Source of the DNA: Solea solea
Lineage: Eukaryota > Chordata > Actinopteri > Pleuronectiformes > Soleidae
Length of the DNA stretch: 64,000 nucleotides
Direction of reading: 5' to 3'
NCBI RefSeq assembly: GCF_958295425.1
Contig: NC_081136.1
Coordinates: 15,144,381-15,208,380 of the forward strand
Every line of letters begins with the position of its first letter. The stretch's first letter is position 1. Position numbers and translations under genes: made by a program. The notes below the pieces were generated by a model that searched no databases, had not been told where the DNA came from, and saw only the letters and a list, made by a program, of their open reading frames with translations. This document shows, in pieces, positions 13,331-27,410 of this stretch.

Positions 13331-16300
13331 TGGCTTGGATGGAGTCAGTTCCCCTTTAATCAGTTTCTCTTGAGAAATCCACTTCATATTGGGAAATGTC
13401 CTTAAACATGTCCCATTTGCCACAGTAGGATTCCTTTTTCTATCTACTTGCCACAGAGTCTTATATGGCCACGTCTGGAGACCCGGGCTGACTGGTCGGC
13501 AGCCAGCTTGAAATTTACAGCAAGCAATTGGCCAAAATTAAATGCGGCAGGTGTTTATCAAAGAGGATTGGAGTAGGATTACAAAAAGGACATAGGATAA
13601 TGAATGCCTGGTGATGTCACTGAATTCAGGAGGAGAAAAGAATCCTTTTGAATTTGAAAGGTCATGGGCAAGAAGAAAAATTGGTTCTACTAAATTTAAA
13701 CAATAATCCACAGAACTGACATAATGTTTTTTTTTTTAATAAATATGCTGGTTTGTTGTAGAACAACAGGGTGTCTTTATACTGTCTTGCTGTCAGCTTT
13801 TATTAATATCCTTTTGTACATTAACGCTGAAAGCAAAAAAACAGCCCACCATTCTCTATTTGTCCATACTATTACAACAAGCTGTTGTCCCCTGCTGAGC
13901 TCATCGGTCATGTTTTTTGTTGAGTAATTGTCAGGTGCTCAACATATAATTGTATCATGGAAAAACAGTCTCTCACCAAGAGTAGACCAGACAAGCCAGT
14001 GACTCGTGCAAAAGTAGAAAAACCTCATGGAGTGAATGCTAAATATGCATTTGACATCCTCTAATAATGTATGTTTGTATAATGTTGTTAAGTGCATGAA
14101 TATGCTTTGAATTTCCTTTTCTATTATCATCAACACAGGAGGAATCAAACCCCCAAATGTGGAAGCCATAGTGGATCATTCCATTTAATTAAAGACGACA
14201 GAGCTTCTCCTGTAATAATCTGCCAGACAACATGTCAATATAAAGCAACACCTGTGTGATATTTGCAAGTACAACATTAAACTCATGGATTATTTCATAT
14301 GACATCTCGTCATTTGTGGAATGAAATTGGCTTTGGGCTTTGCTTTCTGTCTACTTAATTAAACAATTAACAACATTATTAATTTCATCTAACTGTATAC
14401 ATATGCCTTTCCAGATTCCATTAATGCAGTAATAACTACACTAGCCTACTTACTGTCATAATAAAACTGGCCTTTTAGCATAGCATTTCCATTACCCTTT
14501 AAATTGCATCCCACATTTCCCATGGTGCAACTTGTTGTAAGCTTTCATTTGATTCGATAGTTCAGATTTTTGATAACTAGCACAGCAGCCATTTTGACAG
14601 GTCAGCGTAGGAAAAAACAGGTGTAAATTAATGATGGCTGAGTTCCATTTAGTTTCCTCAGTTTCAGGGTGCATGCTGCCACACGATGCCACAGTTAATG
14701 TGATCAGTGAAACCAGTGTGCAAAGGCCCTAATGCAGAGAGATTTCTTCTTAATTGCGAGATATAAAGTAATTACTCTTTAACAAAAACTGTGACGCTGT
14801 CTGTGCAATATCAAAGTTGTGTCGTTTTAATAATATACCACTCTACTTCACTAGTCTAGATCACTCATCTCACTTTGTTCCAAGAAGTTATATGAGATGA
14901 CATAACAGTTTAACTTCTCAATTTCCACATTTTAGTATCTTTGGAAACCGAGTCATGAACAGACCTCTGATTTCCCTCTTTTCTTCCCAAAGAACCTACA
15001 CCCCTAACATTCTGCTCGAAATAAGGGGATTTAAATGAAGATGGGCAAAGAGCCGAAGGGGATTTTTCACTTAATCCTACTCCCCTGCTTAAACAAATAT
15101 TTCATCAACTCCTTCAACTCTGAAATAAGGTCAAAAGCCAAGGATAATGAGAACTGGAACGTATGGGAAAGATCATCAGCTAAGGACAAAGGATCTTCCC
15201 ATCTGCTTTTCCCTCTTTATCCCTCAATCATCCTTGTCGCTCTGTCAGCACATGTTTTTTTATCCGACCAGAGTAGAGTCATTTGTCTCATGTGTACCAG
15301 TCAGTAAATGATGGCTTGGAGGCATTTGTTTACTACCTTAATGTCATTAGCAGGAAAGTTGTCAAATGTCAACTTCCACAAGGCCATTAGGTTCAAATCA
15401 AAGGCTGCATCCATTTAGTTTTATCATCCTCAAGAGAGTCATCAAGCTGTTATGTCTATTAACCTTTGATTGTGTCATGTGCATGAACACAAAGTGAAAA
15501 ATCACAAAAAACATGCTTTGTTCTCCTTTGTACCTTGAAATAATGAGTTTGATGTCACTGCAGTGACACAAAGACAAAGACAGAACAAGGATACAGTATG
15601 TTTGTGAGTGTTTGGATGAGTCTGTTTGAGTATAGGGTTTGCTCCTTCCCGAGTTCTCCTTCAGGGGTCATGCAGAAGCCTGCCACAATGCTATCAGCTG
15701 TCCCTTAAGGTGCCTGCTGAGGTCTCCTGTGATATCAGGTGATATATAGCTTTGATATAGCCTGTAATTACTGACCGTGAAGGCCACGCTGCCTTGGGGA
15801 AAGAAAAAGTGGAAGACAAAAAAAGAGAGGAAAGAGACACTGGGGATGTGATGAGAAAAGGTTCAGTGTGGTTTGATAACACAAGTGCCAGACCTCTCCA
15901 GCAAATTCACACAGTGAGATGAGGAAATGGATCTGGACATGTGTTAGAGAGAGGAAGATTCAGAAGCTGCCTGAGAGTAATCTCCAAAAATATCTCAAGA
16001 GGGAAGAGCGATGATTATCAAAAAACAGACAGCAGTGTGTATGCATGTACACTATGCAAATGACCTCAAATTGTATGAAAATTAATGCTTGGAACAGCAC
16101 CACCTACAGCACCACCTATAGGTGACATGTTCATCTCGAGGCTGGGGATTCTGCAGTGCACAAATGGATGGCTGATGAAAGAGAGCCATTCAGTTCACCC
16201 TGTCACAGTACGGTGCGACGCAGCCCTCATTTTCAGATGCATCACGGCACTCACAAACTCTGGGGTGTGTTGTCACTGACGTAGTCTCTGCTATACATTC

Positions 16301-16857
16301 TCACTTGAAACACCTCGGTGGTGAGGCCAAGTATACACCCCTTTATGAGTGGGCTAAACTGGAACAGACAGTGCTTGGGTTTGATAGCTGAATATCAATG
16401 TAGCACTCCGAGCAGCCTGGGGGAGCAGCGGGATTGAACTGCCTAAATGTGCATCGACAGCCCTGGAGAATCAGTGACACGACTGGGCGTTTGCTGGTGA
16501 TGGATGCAAGCCTGGCACAAGGGCTAAGCCGGCAGCCGCTTGGCTCATCTTAAGACGAGATCTGAATGCTAACTACAATGCTCGCCAATCACCGCGACTT
16601 AACTGGTGACCGCAGAAGAGGCAGGTGGTGGACACAGGGTTGAGAGGAAAAGGTTGACTCTGGCAAAAATAACTATAAATGTATTCACAAATGTGTTAAT
16701 GCTGAGATTATTGCTGTTGCATTGTATACAACATATACTCTATATCCCTAACCCTTAATATAAGTCAAACTGTAACCTTAATTTAATTGATTTGCATTTT
16801 GTCCTTTTTTCAATTCAGACAGACAAACAGATCTGATTTCTGTAAGAACCTATTCCT

Positions 16858-17265
16858 ATACTGTTGCTATACAGCCCCTGCGAGCACAGTGGCCTCTATA
16901 ATTATTGAACAACTAAATAAAAGTCTGAAACAACTTGGACTCTCGTTAGAGCTGATCAGCCAAACCGAACAACTTGATGATCACTATGGCTGCACTCCAG
17001 ATATCCTGTGTGGAGATTGGAGAAACTTGTAGAAGGATAACTGTTTGTGAAACACTTTACCAATCTGGGCTTTAGTGGCCAAAAAGAAGCCTCCCTCCTC
17101 GCTTAAAGTTTTTTTTTGAAGGACTCTCAGACAGTGACAAGATTCTCCGGTCTGATGAGACCATGATTGAGCTGTTTGGCCTCAGTTCTATGTGTCATGT
17201 CTGGAGGACACCAGGCAGACCTCATCATCTGCCCACCACCCTCCCATCTGCAGTGAAGAATGGAA
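16858..17265 (+). pseudogene. Tc1/mariner transposase fossil
   Basis: The stretch follows, with many substitutions and small deletions, the order of a fish Tc1-like transposase gene: 'cacagtggcctctataatt', 'gaacaacttgga..tc', 'ctgtgtggagattggaga', 'agaaggataactgt', 'aaggactctcagac', 'gacaagattctccggtctgatgagac', 'tgagctgtttggcctca', 'tcatgtctggagga'. Stops and frame changes break it: one frame covers residues up to 17,032 and another resumes at 17,163. Both termini are missing or unrecognisable, so this is an old dead copy. Confidence 0.8.
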
Positions 17266-19158
17266 GAAATCCCCCCATATCCAGGTACGCTGAGTCACAT
17301 CTGAGACATAACCCAACACCTACAGTTTGTCAATATGTTATTTTAGTTGTTATACTTATCTGGCTCTGGCTTGTCATTTACAAGGTATTAACACTGATGA
17401 GGGAAATACTGAATGTAAGACGTTTTAGACCGCAACATAAGCAAGATACTGTTTTAATCAGAAAACTGCAAACTGGTTTCCAGTGACTGAGTTGAGAAAA
17501 TCTTAAAACGTATACAGTTTAAACACATATATCAAGGCCTGGTTAAATATAAAGCATACAAGTTATGGAATGGTGGTGTGCTACCACAGGTGGTCGGACT
17601 ATTAATCTGTACGCAAGAGTGAATGAACCCACACAAACATGTGGTGTTGTCATATATCGTCACCCTCACTGATGCAGCATGTTTATTATACATTTCAATG
17701 AAAATTTCTCTGCTCTCTCTTTCTAACATTGTCTTTTAAGACTTTCTTTGCTCAAACTGTGTTTCTCTTTTGTTCTCATTTTCTTTTTAACCCTAATGAG
17801 CTTAGCCACAGGTACCTAGCAACAGCTCTTGACAGCTCCACAATGAAATAGTTGGGGGTGGCATTCTTTTTTCTATTTTTTTTTTTTGAGCTAACCACCA
17901 TAGGCTAATAGGCCGATGTGTTGCTACAGCCACAAATACCATGACCTCAAACTTGATCCCTGATTTGGCACCCATAGTTTAACCCTGATTTCCATTAATA
18001 TGATCAACGCCAATATGCAACTGCCTCTCCCATGACAAAATGTCCCTGCTCTAAATTATCCATCTATAAGCCACAAGCTAAAAAGCTATACTTTCCCCCT
18101 AGTACTTAATGTTAGTTTTGTGTTCTTGACAGAAGCAGATCCATTGATTCAATCCTGCAGGGATTTTTTTGTCTGAGTGGGCGGCTGGAGAACAAGGGAG
18201 CTACAGGGTGCATCAGTTATCTGACAACATGTTTCAAACTACCTCTTTCTTACCGTCAACTGCCTTTCACGCTGCTGATTATCTGAACTCTATGGAACCA
18301 GGCTAAAAAGCCAAGAGCAGTTGTTTGATATAGCCTAAAGGTCCATTAGTATTCTGAGAGTCCACAATGAGCCTTTTGAAATATGAAGACACGGACGTAC
18401 GTTAAGGTTTGGAAATGGAGAGAGATAAACTAATGTTAACTCCAAGTGGCAATTTAGAAAAATTCCATTCCTTGCTGTGTTCAAGGGAGTTTTGACCTCA
18501 AAGGCAAGAGGAAGAGAAAAGAAAGATACTTAAAATGATATTCACAAGACGAGTCTTCATTTTGCTCTAAGTGCTGCAATAAGTCAACAAATGACTTGAG
18601 AATTCATGATGCATTAATTCACTCCACACTGTCCCGAAGCATTGCATTTCCTAAATCTAGACTATTTGCCTGAAAACCTAAAACTCTTGTATATACCTTG
18701 CCGTTACTAATCAATTAAACTGTAAAAGCCAAGCCATAGTAAGACCATAGCATAGCACAGTCATAATTCAGAGAACTAGCCTGACATCTGGCAGCAAATA
18801 TCATCAAGCACTTTTTATTTTGACAAATGCCTAATAATGTATTCACATTATTTTGACCGAACACTAATTTGTGTCAGACTAGCAGTCAGGAATAGCATGG
18901 TGACGTTCAGAGGTTGTTGCTCACTGGGATATTTGACCCAATTAATTCATAAATTGTGGCTTTAATGACACAATTTTATGTTTCTTTAACAATATAAAAG
19001 GCCAATCAACCTTCCAATTAGCCTTCAACAAAACTAAAAAGATGTTTAGTTTGTCCACTGTGGGCTACTGTAAAAATGTGGTGGTCCAAAATGGCTCCTG
19101 ATATACAAATTAAAGGCTCATTCTGGGGTAATGGAAAACAACAATTCATACAATCAGG

Positions 19159-19446
19159 TTGGGGTGCAACTAACGATTATTTTCATAAATATTGATCAGT
19201 GTCTGTCAAACCTGGAAATGACGATGTTCTCAAATGTCTTGATTTTGTCCACAAACCAAAATGATTTCTTAGTTATATGGAGCAAAGAAACCAGACAATA
19301 TTCACATTTAAGAAGCTGAAAAATCACAGAAACTGGTTTTAATTCTTACGAAAACACTCAAACCGAATATTCGATGATCAAAATAGTTGACAATTAATTT
19401 AGTTATCGATTAATAATCGATTAATCGAGTAATTGTTTCAGCCCTA
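19159..19446. mobile_element. hAT-type MITE with 8-bp target duplication
   Basis: A 288-bp element ends in imperfect inverted repeats (left TTGGGGTGCAAC, right reading inward TAGGGCTGAAAC). It carries the CGATTAATCGATTAAT-type internal ends of a very abundant fish non-autonomous element with a TAGGGCTGCAAC terminus. It is flanked by CAATCAGG (19,151-19,158) and CCATCAGG (19,447-19,454), a 7/8 duplication typical of hAT insertion. It sits about 190 bp from the lectin exon, in the adgrl3 intron. Confidence 0.75.
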
Positions 19447-19640
19447 CCATCAGGTGACTGTACACTGTTGTTGTATCTTCAATTGCAAGATGGAAATAAT
19501 GTCACATAAACTGAAAGTTATTAGTTATTCCATAAAGAAAAAAAATATTTAGCTGCTTGTAAGAGAGGCTGTGTAAGTGTTTCATTCTAAAATATTTTAT
19601 AAATCCTGAAAAAGAAGGTACAGTGCAGATGTTTTCTTAC

Positions 19641-19854
19641 CTTTGAGACATGATCTTGTATGCATCTGGCAGGTAACACCTTGTGTTCTCCATCTGTGCG
19701 GGGTCTGCGTCACAGATCTTGTCATCCGTGCGGCCGTAGTTGGCGCTCTCGATCATGATGACGTCAGTGCCTGGGCAGCGCAGTTCGATGGGGTAACCCT
19801 CGCACGACAGCTCCCTTCTCACCACTGCCATGGGGATGGGTGCTCGACTGAATG
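19641..19854 (-). CDS. adgrl3: adgrl3 exon 2: first part of the RBL/SUEL lectin domain
   Basis: This exon encodes residues 19-89 plus two bases of codon 90 of latrophilin-3. It starts in phase 1 after a good acceptor (CTTTTTTTGCAG|CATTC) and ends in phase 2 at CAAAG|GTAAGA. The product opens with [17 protein letters not shown] and continues through the galactose-binding lectin (RBL, Gal_Lectin) domain, the site used for teneurin binding in this family. Cysteines fall at about 36, 45, 66 and 78. The APIPMAVV segment, [15 protein letters not shown] and DPAQMEN match ADGRL3. ADGRL1 and ADGRL2 have a Gly-Leu-Pro or Ala-Leu-Pro start and DPFQMEN instead. The next expected exon, beginning Arg-Cys-Asn-Asn, is not visible in 1-19,640. 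The fragment has no frameshift or stop. Whether it is one of two fish duplicates cannot be told from this stretch. Confidence 0.95.
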
Positions 19855-22800
19855 CTGCAAAAAAAGACAACACACAGAGATAAAATTTAAGTATTTAACG
19901 TTTTAATTCACCTGTTGTCTACTTTGGGTAAAGGGATTTCTGAAAAAAACCTTATCCTGGAGTTAGATGAGTCCTGAAAAAAAAAAAAAACCCTGTATAT
20001 TTCTGCACGAACAGATGGAAGGACTTGCAATCAAAAGGTCTGACACTGAGGCATAGGAGAGGAGGCTGTCCACGCTGGTCTGAGAGTGTGGGCGGACAGG
20101 ATGTTGGTTGTTTGGAGTGGGAGGATGAATGATACCAGGAGGGCCCTCGAGAGGCCGGGAGTTGTGAAAAGGGAGAGTGAGAGATTGACACAAATCAAAT
20201 ATAAGGAAGTTGACAGGGTGTTTGCATTTGTCTGTGAGAAAACAAACATTTTTTTTATTTTTTTTACAGGAATGAGAAATGAGAGACGGACAGAAACGCA
20301 TAGACAAAGAAGGCACAGCGGAGGATTTCATTAAGAATTTACATGATGGGAAAACAGAGGACACTCTATAAATAAAGAGCTGCTGCATGCATTGTATTTT
20401 AAGGTGACATGAAGCACTTAAGTTAAGCTGAATGAGGGCAGGAGGTGATTGGTGCCTCAAGCCAAAGCTGAGAGTCTGTTTGGCAAGAATCCTCATTATA
20501 CTGCAAAGCCAAAATGGCCAGGAGGGCAAGTGGGACTGAGCAGGTTGCGGTTTTCCCTCTCCTTGACACAGGCATACGCACGCCCACGTACGTCTGTGGA
20601 GATCTACTCTTGTTCATCAGCAGGCACGTGCACAACAGACTGTTTGTTTACAGCGAAAATGAAAAATGACGCGAGATGTGTAAACATTGGCCTGAGTGAC
20701 TGTAGGAAGACCGTGGCAGTTATATATTCTTTTTATAAACATCCCTTCAGACAAGGGTCTGAGCTATGAGAGCTGCAGCACAGATATTCATCAGGAAAGA
20801 CACTCCATTCTTCCATCGCATTCTGCATTCTTGCCTTGACCCCACATAGTAAAAAAAAAATGAAAAGATAAAACATTGCAATAAATAAACAAATAAAAGC
20901 ATTATTTTAGGTTTGAAGTAAAATGATCAGTCCCACTTCTATGTGGCAGAAAGTCAGGGACAGTTAATTAAGAACAAATTTCATAGTTCAAAACAAACTA
21001 CCTTATACTTGAGGAGAAACAAATAAGCTACACAGCTTGTCAATAGTTTTACAAAAAGTGAACATGAATTTAATACTTTAAATCATGTGTCATACAGGCA
21101 CAGGTGCCATAGGTGGTTATTGTACTGCATTTTAAAGGCATATATAATCTCTGTTTTCAAATGTCAGGTATAGCACTTCAGATATAAATACAGGAGAAAA
21201 CCAAAAGCCACATACAAAAAGCCCCTCATCATCGTGTCATTTGATTTTGTCACACAAACCATTCAAGCTCCAACACAGTAAAGCACTCTTGTCACTGAAA
21301 CGTCACATATTGGAATAATTGTCTTCCATTTGGTGATGAAAGCCATCAATTATCCCGCTCTTAATGGGCAGATTTATTCCACCCCCTGAAAAGCACTGGT
21401 CTGGATCACACCAAATTTCTTTGAAACAGACAACAGCCAAGAAAAGGAAGGGGGAAATAAGATGACTTAGGCAGGTGCACTTTAATAAATGACAAAAGAC
21501 GACTTGAAAATACATAGAAAAGGCCAATCTTACTCGTGTTTATTGATTTTCACACATTCATGTATGGATTTTTTATTTTGGGAGATGGCACCCAAAGTGC
21601 CACAAAGCCTACAGGCATTAGTGGACCCTGGCTCTAATAATGGCCAATGGCTGTGATGCCTCCACATCTTGTTGACATGCATATCAGCGCAATCCATGGA
21701 GGCTCTATACAGCCATGGTTGATACTGGCTAGTAGCACATCTAGCTCAAATTATGAATCAATGGCTATTTGTGCTCATTAAGGCCTCATGATTTCCTCCT
21801 AATATCAATGATTAATAACCAAAACAACTGTTTTCTGCTTGCTGCTGCTGGGACCATGTTGAAAGAGTTTATAATTTGGGTAGTCATAAGGACAGTGGAG
21901 AAGTATGGAAATATACTGATTTTATAATTGCAATTACTTATAAAACATTTCTCTGTGTCTATTTTAACATAGTCATATATATATACTCTTATTGAGAAAT
22001 CCATGACATTGACTGATATTGTCTTATTTTTTTTTTTTATTGGTACCAGGGACAGTGGACCATCTGCCAATTAATTGGGTATCTGTTTTCCTGTGCTCCA
22101 AACTTTCGGTATTCTGCCTTTAAAAATCCATGATTGGTCATTCTTTAGTGAGCACAAAGCCATCCAAATCAGCACCAGCAATCCCCTAATGCAGATAAGT
22201 AAATGCACGCCATTGAAGTCTCAGATTACCAGCTGGTCAACAGCAGTAGTGTAATTACATTTGTGCTCATTAGGGCTCATATTCCTCGGGTGGAAGGAAT
22301 CAGCATCCAGCACCCCACTTGCATGTATCGTTGTCTTCCTGCAAACGTCATGTACAGAGCTATTGGAAATCAAAATATTCTTATTGAATGTCCGTCATCT
22401 TATATCTCACATGTTCTGCTCACTTCATCTCACTTCCTCCTCCTCCGGCTAACAATTTGGAGGAGCATTTATATGCAGTACGTATTTCTCTTTCAGCGGA
22501 TTCTCCCTGGATAATTCCTCTGACAAGTGTACTGCTGAATACAGGGGAAAAAAAGTAGTAGTTTGCAGAGAGAAAGTTGTAAGGGTCGTGCTAGATGTCT
22601 CAATTACTTCCGTGCCACAGGGCCTTGTTTTTAATCACGATGCTAACAAATGACATAATTCACAAATTAATTTTTTTTTCCTAAATGCAATCACTCAACA
22701 AAAAGGGCACCAGAAAGGTCAGCGAGAATAATGGTCATTTGGAAAATGTCACTCCCCCGCAGAGCTTTAAAAAACACTCTGAGGGGGAAATGCTTTGGAG

Positions 22801-25195
22801 TTTTGATTGTGGGTTTGTTCATGGTGATATTGGACAAGAAGAAAAAATGTTGCTGTTAAAAGCCAAGCTTATCTTGGGTCACTGACATGGAGCTCAGACC
22901 CATTACCTTCCCTGAGCCAGCGGACACTGAAGTGTAGAGAGAGTAGAGTAACAATGGCATTTAAAAGTCATCATTAGTAACAAAACAGGGGACATGGATG
23001 GACTGCATTTCATCTCCCAGAGAAAATGTGTCAGGGAGAATGAGTTCAGCCACCACACTCCATTACAATGAGTCCAACTAAATGAGTCTCCATCACTTAG
23101 ATACACAGATGTTGAGAAAATGTGACAGCTCTCAACAAGAGAAATGTGGGTTTAAGATCATTTTCAGACTTCAACTGAAGTGCATAAACTGAGACACCAA
23201 AGATAATTCCCCAATAAATTAAAATGCCCTCTATCTAGAGTCTGGAAAATTGCCAAAGATGTTCCCAGAAAAAAATGAAAAAAAAAATGTTAAGTCAATT
23301 AATTTGTGAGGATTCAATATATTATTCTTTAAAGAGGAGACTCTGCTTCCACAGCAGATGATACCAACCTAAAACTTCGGGAGTATGCGTGTGCGTAAGA
23401 GGGTAGGTTGCACTCAAATGACTTCAATGAATTAATGTAAGATAAATGGAAGAGAGGAGGTGGAGAAGGAAAGAGAGCTGATTCAACAGATCAAATGTCT
23501 CTTTTTCAACCGAGATTCGCTGGAATGGTACAGCCCCCACAGCTAGTGATTAATTAGCACATGAATCTGGAAACCGTTATTTGATTAGACCAATGGGATC
23601 CTGTCACACCCACTTCCTAGTTTGCGACAAATGATATTTTGTGGTGGAGGAAAACATAAAAAAGTCACTTTGCAATAAGGGGGGAGGGGGTCTTCTGAAC
23701 TCGGTAAAAAAGTACAGCATCGTCAATAATGCATAAGGGATTATTTATCTTGAAGTGAGAAACAGTTCAGGCAAATTGTTCTGCCAAGTAAATTGCGTTT
23801 ACATGTGGCCCACGGCGAGCAAAATCTCAAAGCCTTCACACGCAGTGCAAAATTATCCAGGCACTGGGCTGTCAAAGAACTCTGCAGATCGAGCGTTTAA
23901 GTTTTAACTGCGTCAATAAAACAAGGTTTGTGCCGCATGGAAAGAAGCGGAAACTCTTCTTCACATTGTCAAGGTGGTCAGACCATTTTTGAAAAAGTTC
24001 CTGAGAAAAACATAAGCCTGAAGAAGCCTCATCTCATTGGAGCGAGTGAGTAGATGACAGATAACACCTCTGCGATGATGAATTCATCAGCCGTCCACAG
24101 GACTGATTGTGACAAACTCCTCAAATCGACTTGATGGCTTCTGACACTTTGACCAATGATGCCGCTAAGCACAATTAGCATTACTCAATGTGACAGGATC
24201 CAGATATCCATTCCACGCGGCAAATGACGGAGCCATTTGTTTTGCCTCTACTTGCAGTCACGGACGCGCATTTGAGCACATTAATCGGCGACACACCGCG
24301 TACTTGTAAAATCTACCGGGAGAAAGACGGATGTGTTTTATTCTGGGGGTAAATTAGCACTTCAGTGCTAACAAAACAGCTCAGAGGGAGGACCAGATAT
24401 ACTGCGCGACCATAGTAAACCAGTACACCTTATTCAATCATCCTCCTCAATCTGTGAATGTTTGATTTGTTTTTTTTTTATGGGAAGCCACAGGCAACTG
24501 CGACAATATGAAACTGACAAGATAGTAGTCATGACAGAGTGGAGCTGTGCTGCTCTCTCTTCCCTTGTGTAACAATGTATTGACACAATAAAAGTTAATA
24601 AATTGGTTGCTGATGCAAAAAAGCTGCAGAGCACAGCAACTTCCCACTGTGATATGGTTCCAGCTGACAACCACCTCATGTTTGAGTACACATGAGTAAC
24701 AAATACAAGTACATTGCCATCACTCCATAAATGCGTCTTTCTATCCAGCAGGCACCAACATTTAATTAATCACTACTTCAATTCATTAAATAAAAAAGGG
24801 GGTGTAAGACTTATGCTAAAGCGTTTAATTTTTCTTATATTAATTCGGAAATGTGTACTGTCCCGCAGTGTATCAGCAAGGTGGCATTTCGTCAGACGGC
24901 CCAAGCCAGAGGTGAGTGTGTGGAGCTGGCAGCTGTCGTGGTGTTGACTCCTGACAGTGAACTGGGCTTTGTTCAGCTCCCGTCATGTCTGACATCGCTT
25001 TGCCATTTCCTCTCCTTCCGTTGCCTCCTCCCTCCTCCCACTCAATCTCCCTCCTTCCTGCAACACACCCACGTGTGGCGGCATCATTGAAGGGAACATC
25101 TCAGCCAAGACTAATGCATCTTGGCCCCCACCTACTGTACGCTGCCTCCTAGGCTAAAATGAACACAATCCCTGTCACACAAACACACAGGAGAT

Positions 25196-25210
25196 ACACA
25201 CACACACACA
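25196..25210. repeat. short (CA)n
   Basis: Seven to eight CA units. Confidence 0.9.
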
Positions 25211-25786
25211 GAACTCCCAAAGCAGACATGACTCAACATGCCCCTATAGTAACACATGCCCCGATCGTAATTGAGGTCAAAGAAAAGAAACAACAGGCTG
25301 ATTTTTGCTTCGTGTGAGGCGAAAGGGGTCTTTTCCTCTTGTCTTTTATTGCACAACATCAGATGGAATTGCCTAACAGCCCACTGGAGGCAAAAGCTGG
25401 GCTAAGTTTAGCACTGTGAACCGAGACAAACTGCAGTGCAACCTCGCTAATCTGAACCTTTCAGGAAACGGAGGGTGTACAGTGTTCAGACAAGAACAAA
25501 CAATAGCATACGAGCATAACCCGGCAATCAACATGAATACAAAGCACATGCGCTTTTTACAACATCCTGAGGTAGCTATTTTGGTGAAAGCAGGTTTGTG
25601 TTTGTTCAAATATTTATAAGTAAGACATACTGCAGATACATTTTATTTCAAAAGGGATGAATCTTTAGAAATAATAATAAAAAAAAATCTAAATTTATTT
25701 CCACTTTTCCACCAAATGTAGTTGCAGATATAGAAATTAATTTAAATCTTCTGCTTCTCTACAAAACTTAAGTGCAGTAGCATGGT

Positions 25787-25804
25787 GGGGGGGGGGGGGG
25801 GGGG
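25787..25804. repeat. poly-G run of 18
   Basis: Eighteen consecutive G on the plus strand, within AT-rich intron. Its length may be inexact because sequencers misread such runs. Confidence 0.9.
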
Positions 25805-26884
25805 ATGACATACTTCATTTAGCGATACCTCTTTAAAATCATGCATAATTATAAACAACAGCTCAATATCAGAGTTTATTTTAAAGTAGAATCACATAAG
25901 TGATGGTCTGCATAATGCAAACATCAATATATCCTTATTATATTATATATCAAAAGGTTACATGATCTGTATTCAGGGTGTAATGGTCTGCATATTTGTG
26001 TTGTTTGTGCTGTGATCCAAATGTATTATATCTTCAAAGTTACAGCTAGAATTCATTAAACTTACATTGAACTCTGAAATACACTGTAGGTCAACTGAAG
26101 TATTAAGTAGATGAAAAAGGGAAATACAGAGAATAAAACAAATGGCACATCCATTTTAATTCAAAAATGGCCTAGCTGAAAACAGCAAAATCAACCGAAC
26201 ACCTCTCTCTACAAAACATCAATTGTATGTGCAAAAGCCTGCAATTAGACACAGGCTGGTATTTTTCTAATTTCAGCATCATGCAGAGACGGGAGGGAAG
26301 ATAGGAACAGGTTTTACATGAAACTGTATATTGGCTGTTGATATAAATGCATTGTTTGGTGGTTGTGGACATTAAGTACGAGCCCTTGTCATTACTTGCC
26401 ATTTATACAGAAACTAGGAAACTAAGGCTAGGTCTCATATTGTCCTTGTAAAAATGTGTTTGCACTCCCCTTTATCACAAGTATCCTTTCATAAGGACCA
26501 AACGCTGTGAATTATATTGTGATTATTTGTTTTCGGAGATTATTCGGAAATAAACCGTAGCCAACTCTCCTCCTCATACTCCTGCATTTCTACGGCAGAG
26601 TAATATCCAGAGGACAAAAGGCATGAATTAATGCTAATTAAAACTCTGTGCAATCATTTTTACTTACATAATGAAAAACAAAAACAAATTGAAATGAGGG
26701 AATTAAAATATAATTTCATGCATATTTCTGTTATCAGGTTAACACAAACATATCTTCATATTTGTTGCAGCATTTGTGTTGGTAAAGCCATGTTCAAAAA
26801 TAGAAATGTCATCACATATACAGTTCATATGTATCACGAGACTAGACTCCTAATTAGGGTCTATTGCAAGTAATCCAAAGGTTC

Positions 26885-26899
26885 TCACACACACACACA
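26885..26899. repeat. short (CA)n
   Basis: About seven CA units. Confidence 0.9.
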
Positions 26900-27390
26900 T
26901 TAGGTGATACAGCGATTATCTATACACCGTATCATGCATACAAATCCCTGAGAGACAGAGTTCAAACCTATTTCAATCAGTAAAGATTACAGTACGCTGA
27001 CGTGACGGGAAACCGTTTGCCCTATATACTGTAAAAACCCAAAGGATGGTGCAATCCGATGTGCTGGGTGGCAACAACAGATTAAAGGCCGCCTTCCTTT
27101 CGTACCTCCCTTGTGTGTTAGTGTGTGCGTTTGCCCACTTCAATACATTATGCACTGAATGGGGTTGTTTGTCCCATGGGAATGTAGCAATCTGGTGCAA
27201 ACACCTACCCGTTCAAAATGTGACACTGTTGGAGGTAAAGGCAATTTAAAAATCAGACCCCCTGCTTATTCTGTCTCACCCCCTGAGCTACAGCATCCTC
27301 TGGCAAGGTGTAGCACTGATTCATTTTTGTGTCAATCCTCTACCAGTGACCCAGCCTGTCCTGTCAGTAGACACAAGAAACATCATGTGT

Positions 27391-27410
27391 GTATATATAT
27401 ATATATATAT
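27391..27410. repeat. (TA)n microsatellite
   Basis: About ten TA units preceded by GTGTG. Confidence 0.93.

Larger units (their letters stand above)
1..19640 (-). other. adgrl3: adgrl3 next intron, 5' part (runs off window)
   Basis: This follows the GTAAGA donor of the lectin exon at 19,640. No exon resembling the rest of the lectin domain (a Cys-Asn-Asn-Arg-Thr start, then Gly-Thr-Tyr-Lys-Tyr-Leu-Glu-Val-Gln-Tyr) was seen, so the intron is at least 19.6 kb. It contains a possible MITE at 3.5-3.8 kb, a CA repeat at 5.2 kb, a perfect hairpin at 6.1 kb, a repeat remnant near 13 kb, a Tc1 fossil near 17 kb and a hAT MITE at 19.2 kb. The rest is unique AT-rich DNA in which I see no gene. Confidence 0.7.

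Noticed and set aside
19963..20529. 188-codon minus-strand open frame near the lectin exon
   Set aside because: Pyrimidine-rich low-complexity sequence in the adgrl3 intron, no family resemblance, Ser/Phe/Leu-rich as expected from T/C-rich DNA.
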